Of a DNA stretch of 64,000 nucleotides, positions 11,387 to 22,120 are shown piece after piece (within the stretch, counting starts at the first letter, position 1; every line of letters starts with the position of its first letter). A program made the position numbers and the translations under genes. A model generated the notes under the pieces. That model made no database searches and was not told the DNA's origin. It was given only the letters and a program-made list of their open reading frames with translations. The stretch covers positions 5,766,001-5,830,000 of the forward strand of contig OY744467.1 of the NCBI GenBank assembly GCA_963556145.1, given 5' to 3'. Origin of the DNA: Hygrocybe punicea (taxonomy: Eukaryota; Basidiomycota; Agaricomycetes; Agaricales; Hygrophoraceae).

Positions 11387-13207
11387 CTAGACAGCAGCTT
11401 CACTTTCAATCACATCTACCCAAACATTCTCCAACCAAGCAACGCATCTCCTGATCCTTCCCAATGCCTCCCTGACGCCTCTCGCCAGAACACTATCCTC
11501 AAACCCCTTGACCACCAAATCTTCATCGGCATCTCTGGCATCCCTATTACCAGCTGGCGACGACGATCTCATCCACTTCGCCATATCACGCCCAGTACGG
11601 AGATGGTCCGGGGCGCCTCTGCTAGCAGTTCCACTACCTTCTTCCTTTCTATAATCACCTGTCCGGAGAATGAGCCTTTCCGTAATGGCTTCCATAAGCC
11701 TCTTCTGTAGCAGGACGAATACGGGATCGTGCGACCGCAGGGTTCGCTCAACAGCTGCGCGGAGACGCGTCTCTTCAGCTTCGTTGTTGTCTACCGATGC
11801 CGTACGCGCTCCATCGTCCTGTGGGGAATCCAAGTGAATACGCTCCGCCTCTTCGAGCCCGAGTCTCCGCGCGCGTATGACTTCGTCGGCGAGGTTTACT
11901 AGTTTAGTGCTCGTGTCCGTTGTGTGTGGTCCGCTTTGAGAGGTTGGGGTTTCCTCGTCGATCTCGAGTTTCAGGAGTGTCCAAATGCGCTGGGTGAAGT
12001 CACCTCCTCGGGGTGCGATGCTGGCTGTTGAATGGCTGTCCAAGTTCTGCGAGGGTGGCGAATGTGCATGGCTCGGCCCTGGCAAACGGACAAGAGAGCG
12101 AAGAGAAGCTGCTACGATGAGTGCTTGGAGTAAATTCTGGATGTAAAGTAAGGCGGGAGTAGTGAATAGAAAGGGAGGAGGTAGGGCATTCAATGGGGCA
12201 TTTGAATTAGCTACGGCAGGGGTTGCAGCAGGAGAAGACGTCGAAGTAGACATCGGCAAGCTACATGAAACGGGCGAGGTTGATGATAAAGCTTGTATGA
12301 GACGTAGTATCCAGCGATCGCGCGGTTTCATGTCTTTTGCCTCTCGTCCGTGCAGTTGGAGGTCACTCAGCCACGTTTGACAGCTCTGTCTCATTGTTGA
12401 CTCGTCCCAAAGTTTCTTTACCCATTTTCTCTCAGCTTCCGTTGCCTGCTGCGTAATGACCACGCCCAGTTGAGCCTCGCTCATGTTACCTAAAACAAAC
12501 TGTGAGAGATCGTCCTTCATGACGGAGGATAGTTCAATTATAGCTTTGGTGGTATCGGCGACTAAGTTGGCCAACGGTGACTGCGGATCGTCCAGTCGAA
12601 GGAGAAGCGAGTCAATGTATGCGTCTCGTACTGGTGCACACCGTTCCCTCAAGCAGTCCAAGATCTCGTGTAGATGGTTCAGAGCGGAATGCAGCGGCGA
12701 TGGTGTTGGCGATAACGGGGACGAGAGAGTGAGTAATATTGCGTGGTTTTCGGGGACAATGGGAGTCAAAGCGACGTGGAGGTCATCATAGAGGAATTTG
12801 AGACGGGGAATTTGGGAAGAGAGAAGTGGGTTAGAGAGAGCCTCTTGGGCCTGTGGACATGGCGGCAGGGAGAAGTGAGCAAAGTCGGACGGTAGGTAGA
12901 GGACGACGCGCACCTCGTCCCAAAAAGCCTTATGAACCATAGTTTCGACCTTTCTTTGTAACGATCCCAACGAATCCTTGTCCTTATCCTCATCTTTGAG
13001 GGTACCCATGCGTGGACGTGACAACATGGACAATATTGACTTGCCCGGGGGTAGCACACGAGCTGGATCAGTGGCCAACATATGGAGGAAGAATGCTTGA
13101 TTCAGAGCATCGACGAGATCGAATGGCAAGTTGGACGAGTTCTGGATAGTGGACGAGAGCATGACAGACACTGGCACTGGCAGGCGCTTGCTCCGACTTG
13201 GGATCAT
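11387..13207 (-). CDS. TCP11-family protein (SOK1-like)
   Basis: A single open frame of 606 codons encodes a helical protein of the T-complex 11 family. Its yeast member Sok1 acts with cAMP-dependent protein kinase signalling. Recognisable parts are the N-terminal helix LVDALNQAFF, the block VHKAFWDEVRVVLYLPSDF, LRERCAPVRDAYIDSLLLRL, which matches the family's CAPVRDEE-type core, and the C-terminal helices ending LENVWVDVIE. Low-complexity Ser/Pro/Thr insertions interrupt the middle. No intron is needed inside the frame, unusual for this neighbourhood. The ATG at 13207 is the first in frame. A start at the second methionine (VSVML) or a short upstream exon cannot be excluded. The gene is divergent from the ATG8-like gene. 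Confidence 0.75.
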   Translation of the reverse strand: MIPSRSKRLPVPVSVMLSSTIQNSSNLPFDLVDALNQAFFLHMLATDPARVLPPGKSILSMLSRPRMGTLKDEDKDKDSLGSLQRKVETMVHKAFWDEVRVVLYLPSDFAHFSLPPCPQAQEALSNPLLSSQIPRLKFLYDDLHVALTPIVPENHAILLTLSSPLSPTPSPLHSALNHLHEILDCLRERCAPVRDAYIDSLLLRLDDPQSPLANLVADTTKAIIELSSVMKDDLSQFVLGNMSEAQLGVVITQQATEAERKWVKKLWDESTMRQSCQTWLSDLQLHGREAKDMKPRDRWILRLIQALSSTSPVSCSLPMSTSTSSPAATPAVANSNAPLNALPPPFLFTTPALLYIQNLLQALIVAASLRSLVRLPGPSHAHSPPSQNLDSHSTASIAPRGGDFTQRIWTLLKLEIDEETPTSQSGPHTTDTSTKLVNLADEVIRARRLGLEEAERIHLDSPQDDGARTASVDNNEAEETRLRAAVERTLRSHDPVFVLLQKRLMEAITERLILRTGDYRKEEGSGTASRGAPDHLRTGRDMAKWMRSSSPAGNRDARDADEDLVVKGFEDSVLARGVREALGRIRRCVAWLENVWVDVIESEAAV

Positions 13208-13353
13208 CGGTCTCCTTCAACCTGGCTAACGGAGACTAGCTGGGTACTAGTAGTCGATCTTGTCGTTGCATAAGACAGGCTAGGGCATAACTGTATACTA
13301 GGATGACTTCAAACACGTCGGGGAAATAATGCAAGTAAGGTACATTTTTGTCG

Positions 13354-14221
13354 ATGAACTCCTTCCAAGACCACGACTCGGAGTACTTCACATTATACTC
13401 CTGTAAAATTCGCTCTGCTGATCTGTATGTTCCCTTTTGCCTCTTTTTCAGAGATGAAGATGGCTTTCTGTTTATCAACCACGAAGTTGATGAAATCCCA
13501 CAAATCCCACGAAGCGCATGGATCAACTTGAACTGGGTCTCCAACTCCCTCTACTCCCTCTTTGACTCGACCCGCTTACAAGTCGGGCGCTACCTGCATG
13601 TCAGTGGCTTATTTTCTACTGTCAAAACGTACAAGGATGAGCATCCCTTTGGTCAGTGCACACATCCCATCACTCCCCACATCGCTTTATCTTCTTGTTC
13701 TACACAGAGGAGCGCAAGGCTGTTGCAGACAAGAGTAGAGAAATGTACCCTGATCGGGTTCCTGTGAGCATCTGCATCCTACGTTTTGTCAGAGTCACAA
13801 CGTCCCTCTCTCTTTCTTTAGGTGATCTGTGAAAGGTACAACCAAAGACACCGTGACATGGACAAAAAGATGTTTCGGGTTCCATCCGTGTGTTTCTCCT
13901 TCTCACACTCAACTCGAACCAGTCACTCACTCAATACTATCTCGTTTTCTTGCTATGTGCTTGAAGGACCTGACCGTCGGCCAATTTACGTATGTCCTCC
14001 GTAAGGGTGCCAAGATTGCACCAGAACAGTGCTTATTTATATTCGTCAATGACATCCTTCCGTCGTGTGGAGCATCAATGGGTGACATCTACGAGAAGCA
14101 TAAGTGAGCGTTTCTCGACTTTACTATGCACTGGTCTGCATAATTCTCGTTCGGTTTCAGGGACAAAGATAACTGGTTGTATATCACCTATGAAGCTCAG
14201 TATACACGTGGGGCATGGTGA
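13354..14221 (+). CDS. divergent ATG8-like ubiquitin-fold protein
   Basis: Exons ending at 13651, then 13708-13763, 13822-13887, 13967-14103 and 14161-14221 encode an ATG8/LC3-type protein. Signature pieces are [71 protein letters not shown] and [21 protein letters not shown]8 is conjugated to phosphatidylethanolamine on autophagosomes after the ATG4 protease exposes a C-terminal glycine. Here the glycine is followed by Ala-Trp, so processing is possible, but the usual Phe before Gly is Arg. Canonical fungal ATG8 is extremely conserved, so this is probably a second, divergent paralogue. The start is uncertain. The frame is open upstream to an ATG at 13354, which would add an atypical N-terminal extension. 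Confidence 0.78.
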
Positions 14222-14310
14222 GACGATGGTTGGAGCACACAGGTATGCGTAGGTTCCCTATACTTGCTACAATTCTGATACAGTCTGTTGCAAGTTACTT
14301 AAGATACTTA

Positions 14311-14395
14311 GGGCCTGTTCAGTAACTCGGTAACCAAACACTCCTCATTGTTTCCGAGACATGCCGGACATGCCGGACATTGCTGACAAACTCCG
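14311..14395 (+). repeat. left terminal inverted repeat of Harbinger element
   Basis: The 85-bp arm starts gggcctgttcagtaactcgg and contains a direct repeat of atgccggac. The transposase ATG at 14361 lies inside it. Confidence 0.95.
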
Positions 14396-15786
14396 TTTCC
14401 TTCCTGAGCTGCGTGCATACTATCCGTTATCATTTCATCGTTGCCTCAGCGCAATGGCTGACTCTGATTCCGATTCTGATTCTGACGTCTTTGGCGTTGG
14501 TATTGACGATCTGGCCATTGTTGGTCTTTTTGGCTTTCTTTGTTGTACTGCTGTGGCCTGGGCTGAGACTTACTACGACAAAATTCCTCATCACAATTCT
14601 GCATTCTCTGGAGTTGCGTGGGTCAATGAACTCATGACGGGGCACCCTGATCGCATCAAAATCGCTCTTGGAGTACATCTCCGGGTGTTCCAAGCCCTTC
14701 TTAAAACACTACGCAAGATGGGCTATAAGGATACGAAACACGTCACCCTACCCGAGCAGCTTGCGATCTTCCTTCATGCATGCGTCACTGGTAACACAAT
14801 TCGACAACTTAGTGAGCGGTTCCAACATGCCAATGGTACCATATCCAAGTCAGTTCCCCCATCCCCATTAATTTCAAGTTTAATGACCACCTTACCACAG
14901 CTGCTTCCGCAGGATGCTTCTCGCCTTTTCATCCTCACCGTTCTATACGAAATATGTCACTCTTCCAAAGCACGGTGATCCCACTGCCCCTGAAATATCC
15001 AGCAATCCAAAATTTTTCCCGTACTTCACTGACGTGTTGGGTGCCGTCGATGGCACTCACATCAATTGCGTCCCACCCAAAGCTGATCGAGCTGCATCCC
15101 GTAATCGCAAAGGGTTCTTGTCCCAGAACTGCCTGATGGCATGTTCGTTCGACATGCGATTTGTTTATGTTCTCAGTGGATGGGATGGGTCAGTAGCTGA
15201 TGCCGCAATCTACAATGACGCTCGCTGCCACGACTTCCGAATCCCCCCCGGCAAGTACTACCTCGCTGATGTGGGTTTCGCACTTACACAACAACTCTTG
15301 ATTCCCTATCGCGGCCAACGTTATCATCTTGACGAATGGCGACGCGGAGATCGAGCACCGATGAATAAAGAAGAATTATTTAATCTTCGTCATTCGTCTG
15401 CTCGAAATGTGGTGGAACGAATATTCGGTGTCCTAAAACGTCGTTTCCGGCTCCTCCTCCTACCCCCCGAATATAGCCTGAAGGTGCAAGCTCGCATTCC
15501 ACCAGCCCTCTGCGCCCTCCATAATTTCATCCGCCGATACGACCCCACTGATGCAGAGGACTATAATGATGACCAGGACATACTCCCTCCCCACGTCGAT
15601 CCAGATGTCTTTGGAATGCTTTCGGATGGATTGCCGAGCCGTGCATCTCGCGAAGCGGCATCTGACATGCGAGATGTTATGGCAGAAAAGATGTGGTTGG
15701 ATTACAACCAATTCCTTCAAGAAAGGGAGGCCCGTGAGCAGGAGGCGAGGGAAGCCCGGGAAAGGCTGATGACGGTGTCTCTGTAA
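14361..15786 (+). CDS. Harbinger transposase (DDE_Tnp_4 type)
   Basis: Two exons (14361-14848 and 14913-15786) encode 453 residues. The N-terminal half has a helix-turn-helix-like segment (TLPEQLAIFLHACVTGNTIR and LSERFQHANGTISK). The catalytic core shows the DDE pattern: VLGAVDGTHINC, LSGWDGSVADAAIYNDAR with YYLADVGF, and NVVERIFGVLKRRFRLL carrying the glutamate. LHNFIRRYD near the end is also typical. The protein cuts and pastes the element together with its Myb-like partner. The first ATG lies in the terminal repeat. A second in-frame ATG before the SDSDSDSD stretch (about 14454) is an alternative. No stop or frameshift was found. Confidence 0.92.
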
Positions 15787-15952
15787 TTTTTTTTTGCCAT
15801 GTACTCCGAATCTTTTTTGCCATGTATTTTGCTCAGAACAATACTATGAGACCGCTCTTTCTTTTGGACCGTCGATATCATTTGTGAGGTATAGAAAAAT
15901 ACAAAGGTACAGAAAAATACTGAGGCTGGCAAGTAAAAAAGTAAAAAAAGAA

Positions 15953-17236
15953 TTATTGGGGGAGGGGGGGTGGAGTGGCAAAGTCAGGAATCATGCGGCC
16001 AACCTTCTCAAGCTCTCTCTTAATCCAGAGCCGGCGCAGGCTGTCTCTGCGGATACCAAGGTAGGTTTGCGCCCGTACGGGACTCTCTGCGAACAAGTCG
16101 AACATGGCAATCATTGTGTCGTCATCAAGATATTTATCCTTTTCCTGCAATAAGTCTTGGGCTGCCTGCCTAACTTGAGCATCGGAAGGGTCGGGTGGGG
16201 GCGGACGGGGCAGGATCTCTGCCCGACGGATTTTGTGCTCAGACATAGTGCGTAGAGTGGTGTTGAATGTCGACATTTCCTCCCTGATGCCGTTTAAGGC
16301 GACAGGACCAGTTATACGAGCACGCTTGGAGGCGCTTCCCTCGGTATCGATGAGAGAGGATATTGTTAGATCTGATACGGATGCGGATGTCGAAGTTGGT
16401 GTTTCTTTACGTTTCTTCCCCTTACCTGGTCGAGGGGGACTTGGGGGCAGGGAGGAAGGCGGAGGGGGATGGCTCTCATCGGGTGATGAATCACTATGTC
16501 CTTCATGATTTCCTTCTCCTGACGAAGAGGGGGAGCTGAGTACTGCACCCTGGGAAGTAGACTGCGAGGGCCGGTAAACGTTTTCCCCCTTCCCATGGGA
16601 TGGCATCAATTGCTGCATATCAACATAGAGGTCCCAGCCCTTGTTGCGGAAGGGACGGGCTTTGGGATGTTTCTACATGACTGTCAATGGAATAGAGAGA
16701 AGAGGGCAGATAATAATACCTCGATATATTTATCCCAGACCGGCTGAGTGTTCTCATCGATGTTAAGCCCACGCGTATGGTCCCAGGGTAAGCCAGACAG
16801 TCTTGTGAGGGGCTCCACGTCATGATAGATCTCCCTTAACTGAATTGAAACATCAGCATACTATTATTACAAGTCAGAAGTCACTCACCCTCCCCCATCT
16901 AGATTGGCAAGAAGCGGCCGACTTGGGAATCCCCTTTTCAGGGGGGGTTTTGGCCATTGCAGCAGCAGCAGCATTCCAGGTTGCTGCCTTGAAATTTGCA
17001 CCATCACCCGCCTCTGCCTTGTGCTGCAGGAGGAAATCGATAAGGAAACCAGTTTCTTTGTCACTCCACCGTGACTGCAGGCGAGGTGTCTTGTCACCAG
17101 AGTTCTCTCCACCCGCCTTACCCTTAGCCTTGGCCTTTGACTTTGACTTTGACTTTGAGGCTGATGCCATTGGAGATGGGGGAGATACAATGATATGAGG
17201 AGAAGGGGGGTCAGCCATAGGGGGTGGCTCCGCCAT
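15953..17236 (-). CDS. Harbinger Myb/SANT-like DNA-binding protein
   Basis: Three exons (16889-17236, 16721-16839, 15953-16673) give 395 residues. The N-terminal trihelix-like domain reads SRWSDKETGFLIDFLLQHKA, then NFKAATWNAAAAAMAK and SAASCQSRWGR. LSGLPWDHTRGLNIDENTQ follows, typical of the ORF2 proteins of fungal Harbinger elements. After it comes a Ser/Pro-rich linker with a basic KGKKRK nuclear-signal-like motif and a helical tail. In this superfamily the protein binds the ends and helps bring the transposase into the nucleus. The ATG at 17236 is the first one just inside the right terminal repeat. Confidence 0.85.
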
Positions 17237-17253
17237 AGGAACAGAACAAGAGG

Positions 17254-17338
17254 CGGAGTTTGTCAGCAATGTCCGGCATGTCTGGCATGTCTCGAAAACA
17301 ATGAGGAGTGTTTGGTTACCGAGTTACTGAACAGGCCC
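17254..17338 (-). repeat. right terminal inverted repeat of Harbinger element
   Basis: This arm is the inverted copy of the left one with two substitutions. It is followed by the TTA duplication at 17339-17341. Confidence 0.95.
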
Positions 17339-17587
17339 TTATTGGTGGACTGCTGACGGCATGGACTGCTTCCTTTTTTTTCACGTGCATCTCTCTCTGC
17401 GCATCATCCAAACAAGTTTTAGCGCAAATACGTCGAAATAAGTTTATGTGGAACCTTCTAACGGTGGACATCGATTGCGAGACCTCGTACGACGGTCAAA
17501 GTGTAGAGTAGCTGTGCACCGTAAAATGTCTATCACGGATGATATTGCACGGTACCAGTCTGCGGCTGCGGCTGCACTACTATGTAA

Positions 17588-18695
17588 TATGCTGTATAAA
17601 CTGTACATTTATTTGCCGCGGCCGCGGCCGCATTTTGGAGTGACCGCGACTTAAAAGATTTTGAGTAGATGAAGCTATATACATGAACTATATCCATGTC
17701 ATTACTGGCGCATAATATTACATTTTTGTTTGCGAGGCAAGGCGTTTTGCACACAGGGCTCCAACTGTAAGAATGATTCGGCCTGCACAATGTTGCCGAC
17801 GCTCTCCCACTGCCCATTCAATGACCTCGCAAAGCCAGGAACATGTCAATAGACATGGCTACTGCATTTTCGAGGTGGATTGCGGGGTGTGGGAGGTGTC
17901 GGTAGGGCGGCCATCCTCGTTGTTGGCACTGTCGCACTGTCCTTTTTTCCTTGTCGATATTGTCTTCAACCGTGTGACCCGCATCTTTGTGAGTCGTCTA
18001 CATCTTCGTCCGTCCGCATCTTCGTGAGCCGTCCACGTCTCCCTGTTATCCAGGTTGTCGTTAATGGTGTCATTGCTGTTTGAAAATCGTGTGAGTTTCA
18101 CGTAAAACTCCGACTTTCCTAAATTGGTACGGTAGAAGCCGGCTGCAAATTGCAAAGTACAACCAACGAAGCGAGGACAACCAACGAAGCGAGGACAACC
18201 AACGAAGCGAGGACAACCAACGAAGCGAGGACAACAAGTACGACAAACGAGGACATGAGAATGAAGGCGAGGATGGTCTGAACAACAGCATTAACGATAA
18301 GGTGGAGAATGGCAAGGACCATGACATAGGCAGAGGCAGCAGCAGTGCGACAGTGCCAACAACGAGGATGGCCACCCTCCCGACACCTCCGACACCCCGC
18401 AATCCACCTCGAAAATGCAGTAGCCATGTCTATTGACATGTGCCTGGCTTTGCGAGGTCATTGAATGGGCAGTGGGAGAGCGTCGGCAACATTGCGCAGG
18501 CTGATTCTTACAGTTGGAGCCCTGTGTGCAAAACGCCTCGCCTCGCAAACAAAAAATGTAATACGAAGATGCGCCAGTAATGACATGGATATATAGTTCA
18601 TGTATATAGGTTCATCTACTCAAAATCTTCAAGTCACGGTCACTCCAAAATGCGGCCGCGGCCGCGGCAAATAAATGTACAGTTTATACAGCATA
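17588..18695. mobile_element. foldback element (F), long inverted arms, TA ends
   Basis: Two arms of roughly 350 bp (17588-17940 and 18340-18695) are inverted copies of each other around a 400-bp centre. The outer end TGCTGTATAAACTGTACA is flanked by TA on both sides, which would fit a TA target duplication. Each arm starts with a NotI-rich block (gcggccgcggccgc). Further in is a palindrome-like segment around atgtcaatagacatggc that resembles the core palindromes of the hAT-like elements at 35.7, 47.8 and 53.2 kb. The centre has a possible 45-bp intron (gtgagtttcacg... to ggtag, 18089-18133) followed by a coding-like tandem repeat. No transposase is present. Confidence 0.7.
18159..18237 (+). 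repeat. 18-bp tandem repeat in element F
   Basis: About four copies of caaccaacgaagcgagga lie head to tail. One plus-strand frame turns them into a six-residue repeat NQRSED and stays open to a TGA inside the right-arm palindrome. Confidence 0.85.
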
Positions 18696-19574
18696 ATGTT
18701 TAGGGTTTTTTATTATTTAGTTGCGGACACTCAAAAGTCAACAATTTTGCTGACTGATTTTCTGGGACACGATCTGACCTTAGCTTGTTGAGATTAATGC
18801 AGAAACAGTGTATTTGGGACCTATTGAATTGATTGGCACAAGCTGATTTTCCAAATTCATTCATATATCGCGACAAAGCGAGGTCTTTGAGTGAGTGACA
18901 GGTGTGACATGGATTTCTTGAGGCAAATGCACAATGGGGCGTAAACACGTGGCTCGGAGTTTTGCGATGTTCGGGGTATAAAAGCCCCGCATTATTTTGA
19001 GCATGGGAAAATTATTGCCATTTTGAGCATAGGAAAATTATTGCCCATGCAAAATTATTGCAAAGTCATTGGGACTTTTTCCAGTGCCACAATTTCCCTG
19101 AGACATTGAAACTGCAGCATCAAAATCACAAGGCAATTGATGTCTATTCAGCCTAGAATATATGTAAATTTGTTGTTGAGGGTCTGTCAATTTTACCTGA
19201 ACTTCCATCCACCTATGCTGCCTATTTCATGATATAGAGGGTTTTTTAATTATGCCTGGGTAAGGGCAAGGTACAGGTAGCTCCAGTTTGACTCTTCACA
19301 TCGAAATGTTGGTAAATCTGAATGAACAAAGTCTCTAGAATGCATACTGGATTATTTCCATGAATGCACTCGGTATGGGTCAAGTACTATGCATTGATCA
19401 ATCACACATCCTGTGAGTTCAGCTCCGATTGTCAAACACTACTCATGTCAAGACATCAAATAATTATTAGGCAATACCTCACACTTGTGCCCAGTAGGGA
19501 AGCAGCTTGTTATCAACAATCGGTGAATATACTGCAATAGAAATCCAATACCAGACCAATGAAGGCTTGTCCAC

Positions 19575-19740
19575 ACTCATGACATAGTGTGGATGCAGGT
19601 CCATGATCAGCTAAAAAATTCCCATACTTGGACTACATTCATAACATGTTGTGGATGTGAGTCAACAATAAATGCAATGTGTCAAAATTCACATACTTGA
19701 CCATGCTCATAACATGTCATGGCTGTGGGTTTTAAGTACA
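19575..19740 (+). repeat. diverged tandem repeat, about 60-70 bp units
   Basis: Three degenerate units share the pattern cat-actt-g-c-ac-tcataacat-tgtggatg. The first contains the variant tcatgacatagtgtggatgc. No coding meaning was seen. Confidence 0.5.
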
Positions 19741-19774
19741 TGTAATCCTGCAATACATCATGCACTAGACCATG

Positions 19775-20068
19775 TAGGCTATAGCATGGATATGGATAAT
19801 CCATGATCTGTGGGTATCTGTACTCATGCAGATATGAGTATGGATACAAATTCCTGGATCTGTGGGCTTTGAAACAAGCCAAAGATCATCCAAAACAGTC
19901 AAGAATTGACTGAGATAGAGGCTAAACATTGTTTTGAGCATTTCTTATTCAATTATTAACTATTCTGGATGTTCTTGGAGTCATTTTGATTATAAATCCA
20001 TCCACAGATTTTGTATCCATATCCAGATACAGAAAAATGTATCCACAGAGTATCCTTGCATTTGCCTA
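19775..20068. mobile_element. hAT-like short element G
   Basis: The 294-bp element starts TAGGCTATAGCATGGATA and ends with the inverse of TAGGCAAATGCAAGGATA (14 of 18 positions match). The flanks are AGACCATG and AGACCATA, a 7/8 match to an 8-bp target duplication. Its private subterminal motif is ggatatggata / tatccatatcc with ccatgatctgtgggt, placed inverted at both ends. It has no coding capacity. Confidence 0.65.
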
Positions 20069-21395
20069 AGACCATAGAGTTGCACTTCTCCCTCACATGA
20101 ACACTACAGGTATGTTGCCACAGATTTAGCATGCTTGATCTGTGCTCACTCATTGCTGAATGTAGATCATGTGATCATCCCAGTGCCAGATATCGATGCT
20201 ATATGTAAGCTGACCAGAGATCAAGAATGCTCAAACCAAGATTCTTCTTATCACATCTAATACAGATTGGACTGGTGATGACGAGCAGCAAGGTTCACTG
20301 TCTATTACAATTTCACTGTCATCCATTGCCATTGACATCTCACTGCTTGTACAGAACTCTTGCCAAAGAGCTGGAAAATGGTGCAACAAAAAGGTACCAT
20401 TGCATTGTCAGACATTCCAACTACCTAGCCTAACCCTGGTTGCCTGCAATCATTCATCTCCATGACAAATCAGATGTTGTGCAGGGTCACTCCCATAAAA
20501 TCCAAAACAGAATTGGCACCAACTTGAAATCTTCAATAAAGGCAACCATGTAAAGTGATGTGAGGTATGTGTATTGAGTAAACTAAGTTATTCATAACTA
20601 TTCAGGTGATTCAGGTCAGAAGATGCCCTCTGCCTCATCATGATCCTCATCCAAGCTTGTGCTTGAGTCCCTGCCCATGCATTAGATATGTGATGATAGG
20701 TGTCTTCTTTGGCTGTTTATCAACAAACACCTGTGGCATTTGTCCAGCAGTAGCTACTCCTAGCAACATTACATTCTTTTTGTGCCACTGATGTTTGTTT
20801 GCTTCACTCACAACACCTGTAGTACCCATTCTGCAGTCAGAGTTATGTGCTTTTGGTGCCATGAATGTATGTTCACTTTGCTCATAAACATCCACATATG
20901 CTTTTGGTGCATTGATGTTTGATCACTTCTATTGTTCATGCTCCTCTTGGTTATTCAAATGTTTCCAAGGGTTGGCATCTGCCACTGCAAAGGCAGGGCT
21001 CTATGCCAGCAGTTCACCATACCTCTTGAATTATTCAAAGACAGCCTATGGTGCCTGCTGTGGAGAATGAACATCCTGCATATACAGGACTTGAAGCAAT
21101 ACTCTAAAAAGCTAACAACTAAAAGCTAACAGCTAGCAGCCAATGTCCAATTTTCATATATTTTGTCCAAGCAAGCTAATGGTGATGTGTCTGTTTTTGG
21201 AGTGTTAGTACATTGTCTCACATTTATTTGAATTTATTTCCTATGTTTCCACGTATTGTGGATCAGTGTCTGCAATTATAAAAGGAGAACAGTGATGGTT
21301 TAGCACATGTTTCTTATCCTTGGCTTAGCTAATGTTCTAGGGAAACATGAGAATGGACTATGCATCTCTCAAATACACTGCTGCAATAGACATGA

Positions 21396-22120
21396 GGTGC
21401 TAATCTGACCTGCATTCAGTATACTGTGGATGACAAGGACAAGCATTTCAAGAAGATTGACCTGCCAGTCTACTGCACAGTGGTCAAGCCAGGAAAATCA
21501 CATTATCCATTGATGCTTTTGAATCCACCTGGATTGGCATCACAGCAAGGCTTTCTCATCTTTACTCATAAATGATCATTTACCTGTTGAGTTATGTATC
21601 AGTGTTTTCTTGCAGAATTGATTTGATTACTTACCTCATAATCCCAGCACCTATGAATCACCACTAACAGTGATTCAGAGACACACAAGAAATTATTGTT
21701 ATTGTCCCAGAATTGCCAAGATTATTTCTTGTGACATTCTACCAGATGAGCTGGATAATGAGTGGCCAATTGTACCTTACTGTAACCTCTCATATCCACA
21801 GAGCTGCGACTTGGGCAAATGGCCATTAAAGGCTGCACCATAGAGCTGGTAACATCTTCTGCATCCAATTGATACTGTGCTGCACAGCATATGTTGCTGC
21901 TACTTTTGCTGCATGTTCAAGATTAGCATTTGTCTTGATGCCACATTCTAAACTAATGCAGGTCTCAGCTGAAACTATTTTGCAATGCCTGTTTACCCAA
22001 TTTCCATTAACACTATTACCTCAGAGGTGCTAATCTGACCTGTGTTCAGTATATTGTAGGTTGAGTTGTGTATCAGCATTTTCTTGTAGAATTGATTTGC
22101 TTACCTTATAATCTCATTCC
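21396..22120 (+). repeat. broken direct duplication
   Basis: The sequence gaggtgctaatctgacctg and what follows at 21396-21430 recurs at 22026. The segment at 21590-21640 (gtatcagtgttttcttg and onward) recurs directly behind it at 22072. The second copy therefore lacks about 170 bp of the first, or the first copy carries an insertion. Confidence 0.6.

Larger units (their letters stand above)
14311..17338 (+). mobile_element. PIF/Harbinger DNA transposon, apparently complete
   Basis: The element is bounded by terminal inverted repeats of 85 bp (14311-14395 and 17254-17338) that match at 83 positions. It is flanked by a TTA target duplication (14308-14310 and 17339-17341), as expected for PIF/Harbinger. 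It carries the two genes of this superfamily in convergent orientation: a DDE transposase and a Myb/trihelix-like DNA-binding protein. Both frames are intact, so it may be recently active. It sits 90 bp downstream of the ATG8-like gene. Confidence 0.95.

Noticed and set aside
13236..13544. Minus-strand frame (102 codons) upstream of the ATG8-like gene
   Set aside because: It looks protein-like in places ([20 protein letters not shown]), but it overlaps the likely 5' part of the ATG8-like gene and shows no splice or domain support.
17588..18695. Element F as a member of the hAT family
   Set aside because: Flanking 8-mers (ctatgtaa and atgtttag, or shifted versions) do not match. TA fits better.
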